From Elysia crispata (taxonomy: Eukaryota > Mollusca > Gastropoda > Plakobranchidae), in NCBI GenBank assembly GCA_033675545.1, contig JAWDGP010005015.1, forward strand, positions 27,042 to 91,041: a stretch of DNA of 64,000 nucleotides, in the 5' to 3' direction. The notes under the pieces were generated by a model, which did no database searches, was not told where the DNA came from, and saw nothing but the letters and a program-made list of their open reading frames with translations. Within the stretch, counting starts at the first letter, position 1. Each line of letters begins with the position of its first letter. A program made the translations under genes and the position numbers. This document shows positions 61,201 through 64,000 of this stretch, in pieces.

Positions 61201-64000
61201 AACTACCACTACAACAAGTACAAGTACAACTACAGCTACAACAAGTACAACTGCAACTATAACAAGTACAACTACAACTACAACAAGTACAAGTACAATT
61301 AGAACAAGTACAAGAACATCTACAACAAGTAGAACTACAATTTCAAGTACAACAACAACTACAACTACAACAAGTACAACTAAAACTACAACTACAACAA
61401 GTAGAGCTACAACTACAACTACAACAAGTACAAGTACAACTACAACTACAACAATTACAACTACAACTAAAACAAGTACAAGTAGAACTACAACTACAAC
61501 AAGTACAAGTACAACTACAACTACAACTACAACAACTACAACTACAACTACAACTACAACAACTAAAATTATAACTACAACAAGTACAACTAAAACTACA
61601 ACAAGTACAAGTACAACTACAACTACAACAAGTACAAGTACAACTACAACTAGAACAAGTACAACTACAACTACAACAAGTACAACTACAACTACAACAA
61701 GTACAACTACAACTACAACTACAAAAAGTACAAGTACAACTACAACTACAACAAGTACAACTACAACTACAACAACTACAACTACAACTACAACAAGTAC
61801 AACTACAACTACAAGAAAAACAAGTACAACTACAACTACAGAAAGTACAACTACAACTACAAAAAAAACAAGTACAAGTACAACTACAACTACAACAAGT
61901 ACAAGTACAACTGCAACTACAACAAGTACAACTATAACTACAACAATTACAAGTACAACTACAACAAGTACCAGTACAAGTTCAAGTAGAACTACAACAA
62001 GTACAACTACAACAAGTACAAGTACAACTACAACTACAACAAGTACAACTACAACTACAGCTACTACAAGTACAAGTACAAATACAACTACAACAAGTAC
62101 AACTACAAGTACAACAAGTACAACTACAAGTACAACAAGTACAACTAACTTACAACAAGTACAAATACAACAAGTACAACTACAACTCTAACTACAAGTA
62201 AAACTATAATTACAACAAGTACAAGTTCAACTAAAACTACAACAAGTACGAGTACAACTACAAGTACAAGTACAACTACAACTACAAATAGAACAAGTAC
62301 AACTACAACTACAACAAATACAACTACAACTACAACAAGTATGACTACAACTACAACAAAGTACAAGTGTACTACATCAACTACAAAAGAACAAGAAATA
62401 ATACAAGTACAACAACAATCATGTATACAACTACATACAAGAAAAATAAATCATGACAACTACAACTACATAAAGTACAAGTACAACTACATAAGTACAA
62501 CAAGTACAACTACAACAAGTACAAAAATAACTACAACTACAACAAGTACAACTACAATTACAACTACAAATACAAGTAAGAAACTACAACTACAACAAGT
62601 AGCAAGTACAACTACAACTACAACTAAGTAACAAGTACAACTACAATTACAACAAATACTAGTACAATTACAACTACAACATGTACAACTACAACTACAA
62701 CTACATCTACAACAAGTACAAGTACATTTACTACTACAACTACAACAAGTACAACTACAATAACCACAAATACAACTACAACAAATACAAGTACAACTAC
62801 AACTACAACAATAAATACAACTACAACTACAACAAGTATAAGTAAAACTACAACTAAAACAAGTACAAGTACAACTATAATTACAACAAGTCAACTACAA
62901 CTACAACTAAATAAAGTACAACTACAACTACAACAACTGCAACTACAACAAGTACATGTTCAACTACAACCACAACAAGTACAAAAAACACTACAACTAC
63001 AACAAGTACAATTACAACTACAACAAGTACAACTACAACTACAGCAATTACAACTACAACTACAACGAGAATAAAGGCAAATACAACTACAACTACAACA
63101 AGTACAAGACTCACATTTACAAGAAGTACAAGTACAACTACAACTACAAAAAGTAAAAAGTACAAGTACATCTACATCTTAAACAAGTACAACTACAACT
63201 ACAACTAAAACAAGTACAAGTACAAGAACAAATACAAGAAATACCAAGTACAACTATAACTACAACAAGTACAACTACAACTACAACAAATACAACTACA
63301 ACTACAACAAGTACAGTTACAACTACAACTACAACAAGTACAAGTACAATTACAACTACAACAAGTAGAAGTACAACCAGAACTACAAAAAGTACAAGTA
63401 CAACTGCAACTATAACTACAAGTACAACTACAACTACATTAAATACAAGTACAACTATAACTACAACAAGTACAACTACAACTACAACATGTACAACTAC
63501 AACTACAATAGTACAAGTACAACTACAACTACAACTGCTACAAGTACAACTACCACTACAACAAGTACAAGTACAAATGCAACAAGTACAACTGTAACCA
63601 GAAAAAGTACAACTACAACTACAACAAGTACAAGTACAACTACAACTACAACTACAGTAAGCAACTACAACTACAATAAGTACAAGTACAACTAAAGCTA
63701 CAAACAAGGACAACTATAAGAACAACTACAACAAATACAAGTACAACTACAACTACAACAAGTACAACTAGAACTACAACTACATTCAGAACTACAACTA
63801 CATCTACAATGTTGCAAGTACAATTACAACCACAACTACAACAAGTACAACTACAACAACTACAACTACAACAAGTTCAAGTACAACTACAACTAGTATT
63901 ACAACAAGTATGGTACAAATACAACTACAACAAGTACAAGTACAACTACAACTACAACAAGTACAAGTACAACTACAACTACAACAAGTACAACTACAAC
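58201..64000 (+). repeat. Homogeneous minisatellite array running off the window
   Basis: Near-consensus units predominate, notably around 60,540-61,000 and 61,600-61,800. A short irregular patch lies at about 62,340-62,470, with words such as AATCATGTATAC. The last bases are still array, so the repeat continues past base 64,000. Stops and phase shifts occur in all frames. Confidence 0.95.

Overview
The window is almost entirely one very large, degenerate tandem repeat with no gene I can support. The basic unit is a 21-base minisatellite that can be written ACAAGT-(ACAACT)2-ACA. It also occurs as 15-, 27- and 33-base variants made by adding or dropping ACAAGT or ACAACT hexamers, which gives the general form (ACAAGT)i-(ACAACT)j-ACA. 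The A/C-rich strand is always the + strand, from base 1 to base 64000. Repeats of this size, degeneracy and lack of gene content suggest a eukaryotic nuclear satellite or heterochromatic block. I cannot name the species, and nothing in the window looks bacterial, phage or organellar.

Layout: (1) About 1-19,000 is a diverged part of the array with many point variants and recognisable higher-order duplications. (2) About 19,000-35,480 is more homogeneous, with long runs of near-consensus units. (3) About 35,480-36,115 is the array breaking down, with odd indels and foreign words. (4) About 36,116-37,059 is A-rich, mostly non-repetitive sequence holding only fragments of the unit. (5) 37,060-39,689 is guanine in three pure runs of 53, 349 and 2,176 bases, separated by a 4-base and a 48-base island. 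(6) About 39,690-41,230 is an irregular return to the array. (7) About 41,230-45,400 is fairly homogeneous array. (8) About 45,400-58,200 is diverged array with shared higher-order landmarks. (9) About 58,200-64,000 is homogeneous array up to the window edge.

Coding potential: the consensus unit has no stop codon in five of its six frames, so long open frames appear by construction on both strands. They translate as Thr/Ser, Gln/Leu/Val or Asn/Tyr/Lys strings on + and Val/Leu or Cys/Ser/Thr strings on -. All are interrupted by stops or phase shifts, and none has a recognisable domain, so I call no CDS. I also see no tRNA, rRNA, CRISPR array, transposon ends, long inverted repeat, promoter, riboswitch or terminator.

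The poly-G block and its flanks look more like a sequencing, base-calling, gap-filling or sequence-generation artefact than biology. The most informative real signals are the hexamer grammar of the unit, the near-universal multiple-of-three length changes, and the higher-order duplications that leave the same marker words (for example CATCGAC and TATTCCTAC) on both sides of the poly-G block. All repeat boundaries are by eye and approximate. Only the guanine runs and the islands between them are base-exact.
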